DNA of 64,000 nt. Source: Pseudomonadota bacterium. Its GTDB lineage: Bacteria; Pseudomonadota; Gammaproteobacteria; Burkholderiales; Thiobacteraceae. Below the pieces are notes generated by a model. It had not been told where the DNA came from. It saw nothing but the letters and a program-made list of their open reading frames with translations, and did not search any database. This document shows, in pieces, positions 1 through 9,665 of this stretch (its first letter is position 1; every line of letters begins with the position of its first letter). The DNA lies in contig JAKANO010000003.1 in NCBI GenBank assembly GCA_021812385.1, positions 1 to 64,000 on the forward strand, read 5' to 3'. The position numbers and the translations under genes are program-made.

Positions 1-582
1 GCCATCATGGGACCATCCGGTTCCGGCAAATCCACGCTGATGAATATCCTCGGCTGCCTCGATAGCCCCACGGGCGGCCATTACGAGATCAATGGTCGGG
101 ATGTCACCACGCTTAATGCAGATGAGTTGGCTCAAGTGCGCAATCAAACCATTGGCTTCGTGTTTCAAGGCTTCAATCTGCTGAAGCGGGTGAGCGCACT
201 AGATAACGTCGCACTACCGTTGCTCTACTCGGGCGTCGGCCTGAAAGAGCGGCGACAACGCGCGCGCGAAATGCTCGACGCGACCGGCCTGGGACGATTC
301 GCGTATTCCCTACCGAACCAGATGTCGGGCGGCCAACAACAACGCGTCGCCATCGCCCGTGCACTGATCACGCATCCGCGACTGATTCTCGCCGACGAAC
401 CCACGGGCAATCTCGACACCCAAACCAGCCGCGAGATCATGGAATTGTTTCAACATTTGCATCGGGAAAAGGGCATCACCATCGTCCTGGTGACACATGA
501 AAACGATATCGCCGCATACGCGCAGCGCCTGATCCGCGTGGTGGATGGGCATGTGGTGCACGACGGTGCGGTGAATGCATGA
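1..582 (+). CDS. MacB/LolD-type ABC transporter ATP-binding protein, 5' end cut by the window
   Basis: This is the ATPase of a MacB-type ABC exporter; it powers the permease encoded directly downstream. The frame is open to the first base, so the N-terminus lies outside the window and 193 residues are visible. They begin at the Walker A motif GPSGSGKST. The Q-loop region (VFQGFNLL), the signature [15 protein letters not shown], Walker [13 protein letters not shown] and the H-loop VTHE follow in the right order and spacing. The stop codon overlaps the permease start by four bases (ATGA), so the two are translationally coupled. In this family a HlyD-like membrane-fusion protein usually lies upstream, outside this window. 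The substrate cannot be deduced. Confidence 0.93.
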   Translation, partial: AIMGPSGSGKSTLMNILGCLDSPTGGHYEINGRDVTTLNADELAQVRNQTIGFVFQGFNLLKRVSALDNVALPLLYSGVGLKERRQRAREMLDATGLGRFAYSLPNQMSGGQQQRVAIARALITHPRLILADEPTGNLDTQTSREIMELFQHLHREKGITIVLVTHENDIAAYAQRLIRVVDGHVVHDGAVNA

Positions 583-1802
583 ATCTTAGCGCCATCATCG
601 CCGAAGCCTGGCGCGCCATGGGCCAGAACCGCCTGCGCACCGGCTTGACCATGCTCGGCATGATCATCGGTGTCGGCGCGGTGGTGGTGATGCTGGCCGT
701 GGGCCAAGGCGCTACGACCACCGTCAACGAATCGATCAAATCCATGGGCAGCAATATATTCATTGTGTTGTCCGGCGCCTCCACCTCGGGTGGTTTGCGC
801 ATGGGCAGCGGCTCTGTGCCGACGCTGACAACCGACGATGCGAGCGCACTGGGCAAGCTCGATAACGTAAAAGAAGCCACCCCGGTGTTGCCGGGTACGG
901 CGCAACTATCCTATGGCCCGAACAATTGGAGTACCGGGATATCGGGTGTTGGCGCCAATTATTTAACGGTACGCGAATGGCCCTTGGCGGCAGGACAGAA
1001 TTTCAGCGAAACCGAAGTGCGCGGCGCCACCCGCGTAGCGGTCATCGGCAAAACCGTGGCCACGAATTTATTCGGCGAAGAAGACCCTGTCGGCAAAACG
1101 ATGCGCATCAAAGGCAGTCCCTATCAAGTCATTGGACTACTCTCCACTCGCGGCCAAAGCTTGGATGGTCGCGACCAGGACGATACCGTGCTGGTACCCG
1201 TTACCACCGCACAGCGTAAACTATTTGGTGGGCAATTTCCCGGCACGGTGCGCTACATCCTGGTACAAGGAAAATCCGCCGAAAGCATGGCCGACGCCGA
1301 AGAAGAAATTAACCAAACCTTGCGCCTGCGCCACCGCTTAACCGAAGGCCAGGAAAATGATTTCACCGCGCGCAACTTATCCGCCATCGCCCAGACTGCC
1401 GCCGCCACGGCGCAAGCCATGTCCCTCATGCTGGGCGCGATCGCCTCGATCTCGCTACTGGTGGGCGGCATCGGCATCATGAACATTATGTTAGTTTCGG
1501 TGACCGAGCGCACCCGTGAAATCGGCATCCGCATGGCCGTCGGTGCCCACAGGCGCGACATCCTGTTGCAATTCCTGGTGGAAGCGCTGATGATTTGCGT
1601 GATGGGCGGACTGATCGGCGTGGTGCTAGGGATATCCTTGGCCTACGGCCTGGCTCAAGCTTGGGAAATTGCAGCCGAAGTAACACTTAACTCCATCCTG
1701 CTGTCGTTTGCCTTCTCCGCGGCGGTTGGGGTGTTTTTTGGATTTTATCCGGCGCGCCGGGCGGCGAATTTAAGGCCGGTGGAAGCGTTGCGGTATGAAT
1801 AA
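579..1802 (+). CDS. MacB-type ABC transporter permease (MacB_PCD plus FtsX domains)
   Basis: This 407-residue inner-membrane permease has the MacB layout. One membrane segment lies near residues 22-42, a large periplasmic domain runs to about residue 270, and three membrane segments (near 277-300, 330-350 and 370-395) form the FtsX-like domain. The family C-terminal signature [17 protein letters not shown] is intact. Unlike E. coli MacB, the ATPase is a separate upstream gene with a 4-base overlap. Such mechanotransmission exporters move peptides, lipoproteins or drugs across the envelope with a periplasmic adaptor. No adaptor follows; the next gene is on the opposite strand. Confidence 0.92.
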   Translation: MNLSAIIAEAWRAMGQNRLRTGLTMLGMIIGVGAVVVMLAVGQGATTTVNESIKSMGSNIFIVLSGASTSGGLRMGSGSVPTLTTDDASALGKLDNVKEATPVLPGTAQLSYGPNNWSTGISGVGANYLTVREWPLAAGQNFSETEVRGATRVAVIGKTVATNLFGEEDPVGKTMRIKGSPYQVIGLLSTRGQSLDGRDQDDTVLVPVTTAQRKLFGGQFPGTVRYILVQGKSAESMADAEEEINQTLRLRHRLTEGQENDFTARNLSAIAQTAAATAQAMSLMLGAIASISLLVGGIGIMNIMLVSVTERTREIGIRMAVGAHRRDILLQFLVEALMICVMGGLIGVVLGISLAYGLAQAWEIAAEVTLNSILLSFAFSAAVGVFFGFYPARRAANLRPVEALRYE

Positions 1803-1936
1803 AGTATTTTCGGCCACTCTTAAAACAAAATCTCAGATAGCGCTTCGTTGTGGAAATTCTTAAACGAATTGATCAATGACGTGCTTACCAAAAAGTGAAA
1901 TAACAAGTCATTGGAAAAGAAGCGGGCGGAATCCAG

Positions 1937-2932
1937 CTAGGCTATTTTTTTAATATAAAATGAACCAGGTTCCCTTTCTGTTGTTAGATAGGGTGAAACC
2001 GACTTAAGGTTTTCGTGATGGTTGTGATGCAAATAATTGAGAGCGCCCAGTATCGTCCAACTATTGTTGTGTGTCAGGAATGCTTCTAACAAATATTGCT
2101 CGTTCCAGAATCTAACCTCATCTACTAACCATGGCCTGAGATAATTTTTAGGTGAGAAAATGTCATGTATATGAACAATCACCCCCTTATTGAGAGAAGG
2201 TAATAATTCAAGATACTCAAAAAGTACATCGCCTTGGGGTCTTATGATATGGGATGAATCAATGAACAAGATGTCATTTTCCCTAAGCTCGGAAAAGAAT
2301 GACAACTCTACTTCCTCAACTTTTTTTCTGACGACTGAAACACCAGCGTCTTCAAGCCAAATCGTTTCATAAGGCTCAATGCAAATATGTTTACATTTAT
2401 AGTTTGGATCGTCTTCGTTGTTTCTACAAATAGCCTTGATTGCCATTAAAGTGGAGTTTCCGCTACCGACTTCAAATATTTTGCGCGGCTTGATAGTGCG
2501 AATTAGCTGATACCAATATTCAGCATCTCCAGATTCAAAGGCCCCGTTATTAAAATAGAACTGGAGAGTACCCGGCTTTTCCTGTGGAATGTCTGTTAGT
2601 TCCTCAGAAAATTTGAATCTTTCAAGCATCTCTAGTTGACCAGAGATATTCCAATATATCCCGGGAAGATTTCGGTCTTGTGAGAAATCCGGTTTTGGAT
2701 TTCGATTATCAAATTGTGGTTCGTAGTAATGGTTACGTATAGGAAAAACACCTACCGTCATTAAGGCGCTTTTGCAGAAAGGAAGTCTGTGTACTCCGGT
2801 TCGACGAATATTCTTTAGCAGCCATGCGGCAGGATAGACAAAAGGGACAAGTATCATATCCGCAAACGGAAGAAGTTTTAGTATCAGCTCTTTCATGAAA
2901 ATCCCTAGGTCTCGCTTTGTGGGGTTACTCAA
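1937..2932 (-). CDS. Class I SAM-dependent methyltransferase (Methyltransferase_24-like)
   Basis: The 331-residue protein carries a SAM-binding glycine-rich motif FEVGSGNSTLM near residue 150. An acidic second strand (CIEPYE) and the conserved stretches DILFIDSSH near 219 and VIVHIHDIF near 255 follow. This is the layout of the Methyltransferase_24 group seen in polysaccharide and secondary-metabolite loci. It is the last gene of the leftward polysaccharide block, 21 bases after the glycosyltransferase. It probably methylates a sugar or an O-chain end, which is an inference from location. The gene is clearly richer in A and T than the genes beyond 22 kb, which suggests horizontal acquisition. 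Confidence 0.75.
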   Translation of the reverse strand: MSNPTKRDLGIFMKELILKLLPFADMILVPFVYPAAWLLKNIRRTGVHRLPFCKSALMTVGVFPIRNHYYEPQFDNRNPKPDFSQDRNLPGIYWNISGQLEMLERFKFSEELTDIPQEKPGTLQFYFNNGAFESGDAEYWYQLIRTIKPRKIFEVGSGNSTLMAIKAICRNNEDDPNYKCKHICIEPYETIWLEDAGVSVVRKKVEEVELSFFSELRENDILFIDSSHIIRPQGDVLFEYLELLPSLNKGVIVHIHDIFSPKNYLRPWLVDEVRFWNEQYLLEAFLTHNNSWTILGALNYLHHNHHENLKSVSPYLTTEREPGSFYIKKIA

Positions 2933-2953
2933 AATCTCACTTGATTCCTGATT

Positions 2954-4150
2954 TCACCCATCATCAACAACTGATAAGAGGCGAGAAAATAGCTTATTAC
3001 TATATCTATTAAAATCGAGCTTATTTGAGTAATACTTCAGTGCATTATTTCGGTACTCCACCTTTGCAACCTCAGTTAAGTTATCAATAATATGTTTCGG
3101 CTGATCAACTACGCATCCAAAACGATACCGGCGCGCCTCTTCAGCATAAATACCAATCTCATTGATGATAACCGGGACACCATACCGTAGATAAGTGCAA
3201 ATTTTCCCGGATGCGAGTCCTAAAGACTGAAGATTTTTCCCTCCGTAAATACCTAAGCTAGCGTCAGGTTCATACAGGGCAAGACCAGCGGAAACACCTG
3301 CCAAAATACTGCCTAAATCATCAACAGTGTCAGACGCAGCATCGCTGATGTAAATTTTATGGCCAAGCAATTCCTTAAAAGAAGCCACTTCGTTTTTCAA
3401 AAGTTCGCTAGTGCGTCCATAGCGTTCATGAACAACAAAAACCCAATCATCAGGCCAGTCAACAATGCATTTTAAAATTAGGCCGGTCATTGACCACTTA
3501 GATACTGAACCAATGGTGATGGCGACTTTTTTGTCAGCAGGAATCCCTAGTTGATCACGAAGTCTGTCAATTTTTAAAGCGCCAACAGATGCCGAGGCGA
3601 GAGGGAGCAGGAATTTGTTTGACTCTTGCAGTTGATTTTCGAATTGCAGATGTTGAGCCCTCACTTCGTCTTGGACTATCCATAGAGATACATTTTTTGA
3701 TGCTCTTTTCTCAAGGGATTTGAATCGATGGGATGTTTCGCTTGCGAAGCTAATTTCAAATGAAAGAAAAATATAGGGTGTTTTTGTGATTACGTTGAGA
3801 ATGCTTGCTTCTATTAATCCTAGTCTATCGACGCCGATAATTAGGTCATATTTTTTGTAGAGGATAAGTTTTTCAACTAGAACAGATAAAAAAATTAAAG
3901 GCTCGAAGCAAAGTATATTCGACGCGACTGATTTGAAGCGTCGTAACGTGTTTCCAAAAGGAAGAAAGCGAACTCCCTTCACAGCAGGCATTGGCGCGTG
4001 CCTTCTTGGATAGCGAAGATCAATTTCGCAGCCTTTTGATAAGAGTAAATCAATGATGCATTTTAATGACGGATTGTTAAAAGAATTTCCTTCTTCATGA
4101 ATAATCAAAACATTCTTTAATTTTCTAGGCCAAGTTGCTGTTCTATTCAT
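2954..4150 (-). CDS. Probable GT-B fold glycosyltransferase (GT4-like)
   Basis: I place the start at 4150, where ATG overlaps the TGA of the upstream methyltransferase (ATGA); an upstream ATG at 4180 would overlap it by 34 bases. The 398-residue product has two Rossmann-like halves. The N-terminus (KNVLIIHEEGNSF) and a C-terminal donor-binding half are visible: AITIGSVSKWS, the hydrophobic DWVFVVHERYG, then TYLRYGVPVIINEIG, which resembles the GT4 nucleotide-sugar loop. Residues between them are divergent, so the donor and linkage are unknown. It belongs to the AT-rich polysaccharide block and probably acts at the cytoplasmic face of the inner membrane. Confidence 0.65.
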   Translation of the reverse strand: MNRTATWPRKLKNVLIIHEEGNSFNNPSLKCIIDLLLSKGCEIDLRYPRRHAPMPAVKGVRFLPFGNTLRRFKSVASNILCFEPLIFLSVLVEKLILYKKYDLIIGVDRLGLIEASILNVITKTPYIFLSFEISFASETSHRFKSLEKRASKNVSLWIVQDEVRAQHLQFENQLQESNKFLLPLASASVGALKIDRLRDQLGIPADKKVAITIGSVSKWSMTGLILKCIVDWPDDWVFVVHERYGRTSELLKNEVASFKELLGHKIYISDAASDTVDDLGSILAGVSAGLALYEPDASLGIYGGKNLQSLGLASGKICTYLRYGVPVIINEIGIYAEEARRYRFGCVVDQPKHIIDNLTEVAKVEYRNNALKYYSNKLDFNRYSNKLFSRLLSVVDDG

Positions 4151-4920
4151 TTTTTTGACATTAGTGTAATAGCAGCCCAATCATCTTGGAGTGGTGCATC
4201 AACTCCCATCCAGCCATAACTTTCAGAGTTAGCCCACGTGTCTGTATTAGAAAGGCATGCTAACTCGGATAAAAATAAATATCGCATTCGGTGGGATTCT
4301 TGTACTTGGCTTATGCTGCCGGTTGTTTTTGTCTCAATAAATAAGGTGTAATTTACCTCGACAATGCTCTCGTTCATGTGCATTACGGGTTCGGCGACGC
4401 GTGTAACCTTGATGGCGGGATCTTCCAACCGCTTGACACGCACATCAGGCTTCTGTGTGAGGACGGCTGGGCCATGCCAAAAGTCGAACAAGAACAATCC
4501 GCCCGACCCCAGATGTTTGTCAGCCGTTTCAAACGCTGCGATTAAGTCATTATTGGTAGTCTGATAACTCATCACGTGAAAAAGCGAGATCACGACATCG
4601 TAGACTGTACTAGAGCGTACCGTTCGTATATCGCCATGGCTAAAAGAAAGGCGACTTGCAATATCGGTTGAAAGACTGGCCTTGCGTGCCTCAGATCGGG
4701 AAAGCATTTCTTTGCTTTGATCAATTCCATGGACAATGTAACCCATGCGCGCAAGGTGTTCGGCATGGGCGCCAGTGCCACAACCCAATTCCAGAATTTT
4801 TTTTGCTTGAGGGGCACGTTCTCGGATGAGCGAAGCCACATACTCTGCTTCAGCAGCATAATCCTTATCGCGGTAGAGTAGGTCGTAGTAGTGTGCGTAA
4901 GCGTCAAACACTTGGTTCAT
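4147..4920 (-). CDS. Class I SAM-dependent methyltransferase
   Basis: This 257-residue protein has the SAM-binding motif ILELGCGTGAHAEHLA near residues 42-57, an acidic ribose-binding segment (GIDQSKEML) and motif-III-like hydrophobic stretches (DVVISLFHVMSY). It is of the Methyltransf_11/25 type. It overlaps its upstream neighbour, the aminotransferase, and its downstream glycosyltransferase by four bases each (ATGA). This makes one tightly coupled unit of aminotransferase, methyltransferase and glycosyltransferase. The location suggests N- or O-methylation of an amino sugar; the exact substrate is inference. Confidence 0.8.
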   Translation of the reverse strand: MNQVFDAYAHYYDLLYRDKDYAAEAEYVASLIRERAPQAKKILELGCGTGAHAEHLARMGYIVHGIDQSKEMLSRSEARKASLSTDIASRLSFSHGDIRTVRSSTVYDVVISLFHVMSYQTTNNDLIAAFETADKHLGSGGLFLFDFWHGPAVLTQKPDVRVKRLEDPAIKVTRVAEPVMHMNESIVEVNYTLFIETKTTGSISQVQESHRMRYLFLSELACLSNTDTWANSESYGWMGVDAPLQDDWAAITLMSKK

Positions 4921-6041
4921 TGCAGTATTCCTTTTACAGCAGTAACAGAACGCTCAATCTGCTCATCTGTCAGTGCCATGCCGCTGGGGATATAAAAGCC
5001 GCGTCTGGCAATGCGTTCAGCAACGGGGTGGCTTTCACCTGAAAACAAGCCCATCTTTTGGAACACGGGTTGTTCGTGCATGGGCCAAAAGAACGGGCGT
5101 GTGCCAATGCTATGTTGACTAAGTCGAGACATGGCTTCCTTTGCGTCGAACGGCACATTGTTATCCAGTACTAAGGCGTATACCCAGTAAATGTTATCTG
5201 CAAAATCGGTTTTACCAAGTGGTAGCTGAAGCCCCTTTGTATTCGCTAACAATTTCGAATAGCGTTTACCCATACGGCGCTTGATTTGAACAAACTCGTC
5301 CAGCCGCTCTAGTTGAGCTATACCTAAAGCAGCTTGCAGGTTGGTCATGCGGAAATTCCACCCCAACTCGTCATGCACAAAACGTTGTTCGGGCTTGAAG
5401 CAAAGGTTGCGTAGCGAGCGACATTTTTCAGCAAGAATGGGGTCGTTTGTCATGATCATGCCACCTTCACCTGTGGTGATATGCTTGTTAGGATAAAAGC
5501 TGAAGGTGCTGATATCACCAAAGCTACCGCAGGGTTGCCCTTTATAAGTCTGGCCATGCATTTCTGCTGCATCTTCTATTATTTTAAGGCCATGATTCCG
5601 CGCTAGTGTCAGCAGGGGATCAATATCCACTGGCAAGCCAAATATATGCACCACCATGATAGCTTTGGTTCGTGGCGTGATGCGCGCCTCAATTTGATCA
5701 ACATCCATATTCCAGGTGATGGGGTCACAATCAACCAACACTGGTATGGCCCCAGAGCGCACCACTGCGGCAGCACAAGAAATAATAGTGAAGGTGGGGA
5801 TAATCACTTCGTCTCCAGGTCCGATGCCCAAAGCAACAACCGCAACATCCAGCGCCACTGAGCCATTAGAAACGGCGACACCATATTTGCGGCCTACACG
5901 CGCCGAAAACTGCGTTTCAAATTGTTTGATGAACGGTCCTTCGGATGAAATCCAGCCAGTACGAATACATTCAACAAGGTATTTTTCTTCATTACCGTTC
6001 AGTAGCGGTTCATTAACTGGGATGAAATTATTCTGGCTCAT
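4917..6041 (-). CDS. DegT/DnrJ/EryC1/StrS-family sugar aminotransferase (perosamine-synthase-like)
   Basis: This PLP-dependent enzyme transfers an amino group to a nucleotide-linked keto sugar. The 374 residues cover the full family length. The N-terminal NEPLLNGNEEKYL and GWISSEGP, the IEDAAEMHG stretch and FYPNKHITTGEGGM are clear; Lys186 is the expected PLP Schiff-base lysine. The overall pattern resembles GDP-perosamine synthases (RfbE/Per), but no GDP-mannose dehydratase gene is in the window, so the 4-keto sugar must come from elsewhere. It follows the cupin gene by three bases and overlaps the methyltransferase by four. Family assignment is firm; the exact sugar is not. Confidence 0.87.
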   Translation of the reverse strand: MSQNNFIPVNEPLLNGNEEKYLVECIRTGWISSEGPFIKQFETQFSARVGRKYGVAVSNGSVALDVAVVALGIGPGDEVIIPTFTIISCAAAVVRSGAIPVLVDCDPITWNMDVDQIEARITPRTKAIMVVHIFGLPVDIDPLLTLARNHGLKIIEDAAEMHGQTYKGQPCGSFGDISTFSFYPNKHITTGEGGMIMTNDPILAEKCRSLRNLCFKPEQRFVHDELGWNFRMTNLQAALGIAQLERLDEFVQIKRRMGKRYSKLLANTKGLQLPLGKTDFADNIYWVYALVLDNNVPFDAKEAMSRLSQHSIGTRPFFWPMHEQPVFQKMGLFSGESHPVAERIARRGFYIPSGMALTDEQIERSVTAVKGILQ

Positions 6042-6044
6042 GGC

Positions 6045-6476
6045 TTACTTAACTAGGCGAACCTGGGTGGATGAAATGGGGTCGAAGCGTGTTTTGTCTG
6101 CTTCGCCAGCATAAGGCCCTTGCTTGATCTCGATGATCTCGCTGGCTTCCAACATTTCAAAACCATGGCCACCAAAGGCTAGGAGCAAGATGTCTCTCTG
6201 GTTCAAAATGCGACTCTCCAAATAGATTTGTTCATCATCGTAAAAATCTACACGCACCCTGCCAGATTTGATGAGCAGCACCTCCTTAGTGAACTGCACC
6301 TCGCGCGCTACTGGATTGTGTACATGGGGTGGAATGACATAACCTTGCGGTCTGTTCATGTAGCCCAACTGCTGGGAAAATTCATTAGGGGTGAAGAACT
6401 GAATGCCTTCGGCGTGATAGTCGGCGCGAAGAATGATGGCTAGTAGCGTGTTATGGTGGTTTACGTGTTCGATCAT
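6045..6476 (-). CDS. Cupin-domain protein of a polysaccharide locus
   Basis: This 143-residue protein has a single cupin barrel. The metal-binding pattern PPHVHNP is visible near the middle, followed by a KSGRVRVDFYDD turn and a C-terminal HGFEMLEASEIIEIKQGPY strand pair. It lies three bases upstream of the sugar aminotransferase. Cupins paired with such aminotransferases can be sugar 3,4-ketoisomerases (FdtA/QdtA type), but the sequence does not clearly match those, so function stays open. No signal peptide is present, so it is cytoplasmic. Confidence 0.6.
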   Translation of the reverse strand: MIEHVNHHNTLLAIILRADYHAEGIQFFTPNEFSQQLGYMNRPQGYVIPPHVHNPVAREVQFTKEVLLIKSGRVRVDFYDDEQIYLESRILNQRDILLLAFGGHGFEMLEASEIIEIKQGPYAGEADKTRFDPISSTQVRLVK

Positions 6477-6495
6477 AATTAAGACACCTTAATCT

Positions 6496-7392
6496 CTATA
6501 GAGCGGCGAGACGTAGTAACAGACCAACACCCCGCGGCGCTACATGTGCGAAAGCAAACAGTTTCGCAAGCGAGAAAGATGGATGCCAGGTTTCGCGTTC
6601 TATCATCTCACTTGCGTCTTGCCATAATGAAGCATTCAAGGCGCGGGCGATGTTCTGAAGCTTTGCACGACGCCAGGCCCGATCTCCGTGCAAGGTAATA
6701 ATAGCCGCCTTATGTTTATCCAAAACATATTGGTAGCCAATAATATCCCGACGCATGTCCTTGCTGATGGTCTCGCCATCATGCCATACCCAATCAAACA
6801 ACGGCTCGGCGATATGAATGAATTCACATGCTTTCGCTAGTCGTATGGCAGTATCCCATTCCTGATAGGAAGGGCAATCCTCATCCAACATACCGCATTC
6901 ACTAAGCACTTTTTTTGAAACTAACAATCCAGGGAACATGGGGCCAGAGGTGAGAAGCAGCTTTTTATAGCATTTACCAGAGAATTCTCCGATGGGTAAT
7001 AGTGAGCGCTCACCGGAATGCGCATCCAGTCGATAGGCATTACAGTGAACCACTGCATTCGGATCAAAGTTAACGTCAGATAGCGCTTGTACTTGTAGCT
7101 CTAATTTGTTTGGAAGCCACAAGTCGTCTGAATCCTGAAACGCAATCCAGTTATTTCGGGCATTGCAAACCCCAAAATTCCTTGCTGTTTGCGCGCCCTT
7201 GGATTGATGAAGACGAATATATCGTACCCCTTGCTCCGAATATTGCTGCACGATTTGGGCTGTTTCATCAGTGGATCGATCATCAACGACAATGATTTCA
7301 TCGGGGGGGTAGGTCTGCCCAATAACGGATGCTAAGCAGCTTGGCAAAGTGCTTGCACGATTTCGGGCTGGTATAACGACACTAATTTTCAT
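6496..7392 (-). CDS. Family 2 glycosyltransferase
   Basis: The 298-residue protein begins with the GT-A nucleotide-sugar fold: ISVVIPARNRASTLPSCL at the N-terminus, then IIVVDDRSTDET. FQDSDDLW carries the metal-binding DxD, and a later QEWDTAIR is the usual acceptor-side acidic motif. No signal peptide is seen; a short hydrophobic C-terminus (VGLLLRLAAL) may touch the membrane. The start overlaps the preceding GT2 gene by 11 bases. It likely adds one sugar to an undecaprenyl-linked glycan; linkage and donor cannot be read. Confidence 0.87.
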   Translation of the reverse strand: MKISVVIPARNRASTLPSCLASVIGQTYPPDEIIVVDDRSTDETAQIVQQYSEQGVRYIRLHQSKGAQTARNFGVCNARNNWIAFQDSDDLWLPNKLELQVQALSDVNFDPNAVVHCNAYRLDAHSGERSLLPIGEFSGKCYKKLLLTSGPMFPGLLVSKKVLSECGMLDEDCPSYQEWDTAIRLAKACEFIHIAEPLFDWVWHDGETISKDMRRDIIGYQYVLDKHKAAIITLHGDRAWRRAKLQNIARALNASLWQDASEMIERETWHPSFSLAKLFAFAHVAPRGVGLLLRLAAL

Positions 7393-8338
7393 TACGAATA
7401 TTTGGCTTCAATCGCTTTAATAGCCGACCGAATTTTCGCCATGTAACTGAAAAACTATATAGAAATTTATCCAATAAGGATGAGAATCGACTTTGGCCAA
7501 ATGGACCAAAGCGATGCACTAACCAAAAACGTGCGCGTAAACGATAAAGTACCCCCGCCCATCCTAGCGTTTGCGATGCGTTGACTGCTAATCCATATTG
7601 ATGACGTTGCATTTCTAGATAACTGGTTCGCGTATCCTTCAGTTGCCCCGTTATGCGTGCAAGTTGTGCGGCCGCAGAATCCTCTAAATGGACATCCCGA
7701 CGGACTAAAAAGGTTGTCGGGGAATAAGAGAATCGTCCATGTAAGATAGTTCTCGAAAGCAAAACATGATCAACGCCAAGACAGTGTAATTGCAACCAGG
7801 AATTTTTAAGTGCGCTGGTTCTAAATAGGCCATGGATAATGGAGCAATCATCCAGATATTGAATAGCCGCCATCAAGCGTGTGCTGGCTTCGTCAGCGGA
7901 AAAAGCTGTCGCCTGAGTGTATTCATAATCTGCCACCATATTGCCGTTCCGATCAATATGACGGGCTGCGCCATAAGCCAGCACGCTTAAAGTGTCTGCA
8001 TCCAATCCCTCACGGAGCCTGCGCACATAATCGTTGGGAATGAGGTCGTGAGCGCCAAGCCACATAAAGAAAGGTGTATTGGCACTTTGCAGAAGAAATT
8101 CAAAATTCTTACTTGCCCCAAGATTTTGCGCGTGAGAAACAAAAATAATATTATCGAATTCGCTTGATAGTTTTTTGCAAATATCCGCCGAGCTGTCGGT
8201 AGAGCCGTTATCCGATATCAGCAGTGTCTCGCATTGTGAGACTGCAGAGCGTATCGCTGCTTCTACAAATTGCTCCTCGTTGTATACGGGTATCCCAATG
8301 GTTACCCCATCGCGCCATAAATCAGTTTTATTTATCAT
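7382..8338 (-). CDS. Family 2 glycosyltransferase
   Basis: The 318-residue protein starts with VTIGIPVYNEEQFVEAAI, followed by LLISDNGSTDSS, both typical of GT2 enzymes. The metal site is less canonical (WLGAHDLIP, with one His in place of an Asp), so activity is probable but not proven. It overlaps the next GT2 gene by 11 bases and lies 44 bases from the Wzt gene. It is rich in basic residues near the C-terminus, compatible with peripheral membrane attachment. It should act in assembly of the exported polysaccharide. Confidence 0.82.
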   Translation of the reverse strand: MINKTDLWRDGVTIGIPVYNEEQFVEAAIRSAVSQCETLLISDNGSTDSSADICKKLSSEFDNIIFVSHAQNLGASKNFEFLLQSANTPFFMWLGAHDLIPNDYVRRLREGLDADTLSVLAYGAARHIDRNGNMVADYEYTQATAFSADEASTRLMAAIQYLDDCSIIHGLFRTSALKNSWLQLHCLGVDHVLLSRTILHGRFSYSPTTFLVRRDVHLEDSAAAQLARITGQLKDTRTSYLEMQRHQYGLAVNASQTLGWAGVLYRLRARFWLVHRFGPFGQSRFSSLLDKFLYSFSVTWRKFGRLLKRLKPNIRNEN

Positions 8339-8382
8339 AGTTAAGGTAATTCGACTCGGACTCTAAGGGATCAAAGCATTCA

Positions 8383-9657
8383 TTACTTTGCCCTGCCAAT
8401 GTTCCAACTGAATTTCGGCCGTAATACGCCTGGCATTGGTCCGGCGTAGCCATAACGATTTGAGTGTTCATCCATCGGATCGATGACATTAAGAGTCAAA
8501 GCATTTCGATCAAAGAACTCGACTGTAAAATGGTTGTCATGATAGTTGGTTAGGGCTACTCCAATAAAATAAGTGCCTTCGTTCAGCATATCGCCGGGAA
8601 TTTTACATTCGGCAAAATATATTCCCGGCGGCATCGTGGAAACCCCTTCGGCATTAGTTGCAAAGGCATAGCTGCCATCCGGGGCAAAGAAGTGGAAATT
8701 AGGCACGCAACGCCCTTCGACTAAGCGCTTTATCTCGTATTTCATGCGAATGATGAAATCATTATGAATATTGATTTCAAGAGCGCTTCTAACACCAACT
8801 ATTTCAGTGCTCAACAATTTTGCGGTATCGCTTTCATTCTTGCCGGAGTGATTATTAGTACTATCATCGGCATCACCTGTGCTTTGATAATATTTTAGAA
8901 TTGCCTCAGAGGCGCTGCCTTGAAATAATAGTGAGCCTGCCTGAAGTGCTATGCCCTTTTGACATAAGTTGGAAATCGCCGCCATGTTATGGCTGACGAA
9001 AATTACGGTACGGCCATCCTGCCCAACCTGCTCCATTTTCCCCAAACATTTTTTTTGAAATTGGGCATCTCCGACTGCGAGCACTTCGTCCACAATGAGA
9101 ATTTCGGACTCGAGTTGGGCTGCAACTGCAAATGCAAGTCTAACGTACATACCGCTTGAATAGCGTTTAACCGGGGTATCCAAAAACTTCTCAATCTCGG
9201 CAAAAGCAACGATATCGTCGAATTTTTTCTTGATCTCAATCTTACTCATACCCAAGACAGCGCCATTCAAGAAAATATTCTCTCGACCGGTCAGTTCGGG
9301 ATGAAAGCCGGTGCCGACTTCCAAAAGACTAGCGACACGGCCCTGAATTCTCACCTTGCCTGTGGTGGGCTCTGTGATGCGCGAAAGTATTTTCAGTAAG
9401 GTTGATTTTCCAGCGCCATTGCGACCGATGATTCCTACCCGGTCCCCTTGTTGAATATCAAAGCTTAATTCTTTAAGCGCCCAAAATACTTCGTGGCTCG
9501 GATCGCTTTCGGACGGCGCAAAAGGATGGCGAAGCTTACGTGCGCAATGCTTGGCGCTATTGGTTAAAACATCTCTTAATGCTGTATAGCGCTCTTGAGA
9601 TTGGTGGTTGAGGATATATTTTTTCCCCAGATTTTGTGCGGAAATAACGGGCGCCAT
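8383..9657 (-). CDS. wzt: O-antigen/polysaccharide ABC exporter, ATP-binding protein Wzt
   Basis: This is the ATPase of an ABC-2 polysaccharide exporter. Walker A GRNGAGKST lies at residues 78-86, the degenerate signature YSSGMY near 166 and Walker B ILIVDEVLAVGD near 186; this triad is typical of the Wzt/TagH group. At 424 residues it is about 170 longer than a bare ATPase. The extra C-terminal part (about 255-424) is the beta-sandwich region that in Wzt proteins binds the modified chain end before export. The permease gene lies eight bases upstream. The long C-terminal domain implies export of a terminally modified O-chain; the two methyltransferases nearby are candidates for the capping activity. 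Confidence 0.9.
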   Translation of the reverse strand: MAPVISAQNLGKKYILNHQSQERYTALRDVLTNSAKHCARKLRHPFAPSESDPSHEVFWALKELSFDIQQGDRVGIIGRNGAGKSTLLKILSRITEPTTGKVRIQGRVASLLEVGTGFHPELTGRENIFLNGAVLGMSKIEIKKKFDDIVAFAEIEKFLDTPVKRYSSGMYVRLAFAVAAQLESEILIVDEVLAVGDAQFQKKCLGKMEQVGQDGRTVIFVSHNMAAISNLCQKGIALQAGSLLFQGSASEAILKYYQSTGDADDSTNNHSGKNESDTAKLLSTEIVGVRSALEINIHNDFIIRMKYEIKRLVEGRCVPNFHFFAPDGSYAFATNAEGVSTMPPGIYFAECKIPGDMLNEGTYFIGVALTNYHDNHFTVEFFDRNALTLNVIDPMDEHSNRYGYAGPMPGVLRPKFSWNIGRAK

Positions 9658-9665
9658 AATCTAGG

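Noticed and set aside
1803-1936. Possible gene remnant (frame ending LWKFLNELINDVLTKK)
   Set aside because: Only about 24 codons between stops and no recognised family; I see nothing firm in this gap.
4151-4180. Earlier start of the GT-B glycosyltransferase
   Set aside because: The ATG at 4150 gives the same ATGA coupling as its neighbours, whereas 4180 would overlap the methyltransferase further.
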